13,393 nucleotides of DNA, taken from Pseudomonadota bacterium (GTDB taxonomy: Bacteria; Myxococcota_A; Bradymonadia; UBA4248). The notes beneath the pieces were generated by a model that was not told where the DNA came from, searched no databases, and saw only the letters and a list, made by a program, of their open reading frames with translations. Numbering within the stretch: the first letter of the stretch is position 1; the number at the start of each line of letters is the position of its first letter. Below, in pieces: positions 13,328 through 13,393 of this stretch. The stretch spans positions 1-13,393 of the forward strand of contig WQTY01000016.1 in the NCBI GenBank assembly GCA_009786045.1. Direction: 5' to 3'. The position numbers were made by a program, and so were the translations under genes.

Positions 13328-13393
13328 GGGGGAAGGCTCCCCCTGCGCGGCTATGCTCGCCAATCTGTACCCCAGGCAAAGGCCCGGCGTATC
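13328..13393 (-). repeat. Multi-hairpin intergenic repeat, copy C (cut by window edge)
   Basis: On the minus strand this reads a CATAGCCGCGCAGGGGGA segment followed by the GGGGGA-gcct-TCCCCC hairpin (13328-13343), matching copies A and B in order and linker. The far hairpin is beyond or near the window edge and is not clearly seen. It lies upstream of the CIS operon in the same orientation as copy B. Confidence 0.65.

Noticed and set aside
1..13393. CRISPR array, tRNA or rRNA genes, insertion sequence
   Set aside because: No regularly spaced direct repeats, no cloverleaf or rRNA-like sequence, and no transposase-like frame were seen.

Overview
The window holds the structural core of a contractile injection system (CIS, phage-tail-like particle), followed by three housekeeping or envelope genes. 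Every confident gene is on the minus strand, so transcription reads from right to left. The gene set best fits an extracellular CIS (eCIS/PVC/Afp-like). A Gram-negative, perhaps delta-proteobacterial or myxobacterial-like, host is a guess from gene style only; no marker in the window fixes the taxon.

CIS block (about 13.3 to 4.1 kb, minus strand). A 5' region with an AT-rich palindrome and a weak promoter candidate precedes a small zinc-knuckle tail-assembly protein. A DUF6760-like reading frame follows with no usable start codon; it lies exactly -1 to the upstream gene at a run of seven G. Next come the sheath, a short interrupted frame, the inner tube protein, a 1351-residue protein of unknown function, an Afp7-like tube/adaptor protein and a gpD/VgrG-N-like baseplate hub protein. 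A strong intrinsic terminator closes the unit. The sheath, tube, adaptor and hub form the tail shaft and its connection to the baseplate. The gp5-like spike, PAAR tip, gp25/baseplate wedge, tape measure and ATPase genes are not in the window, so the locus is split or continues beyond 13393.

Housekeeping block (4.1 to 1.8 kb, minus strand). A Rossmann/DUF2520 oxidoreductase-like gene is coupled to a serine hydroxymethyltransferase gene. A 460-base non-coding stretch rich in hairpins separates them from a GT4-type glycosyltransferase (1374 to 217). The left edge has a plus-strand intrinsic terminator, probably for a gene lying outside the window.

Three copies of a GC-rich, multi-hairpin repeat lie in the intergenic gaps (about 1606-1678, 3976-4068 and 13328 to the end), with a diverged hairpin pair next to the first. 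The most interesting signals are the possible programmed -1 frameshift joining the tail-assembly protein to DUF6760, in the manner of the lambda G/GT chaperones; the large, almost cysteine-free protein between tube and adaptor; the TGA-interrupted small frame coupled to the tube gene; and the repeat family.
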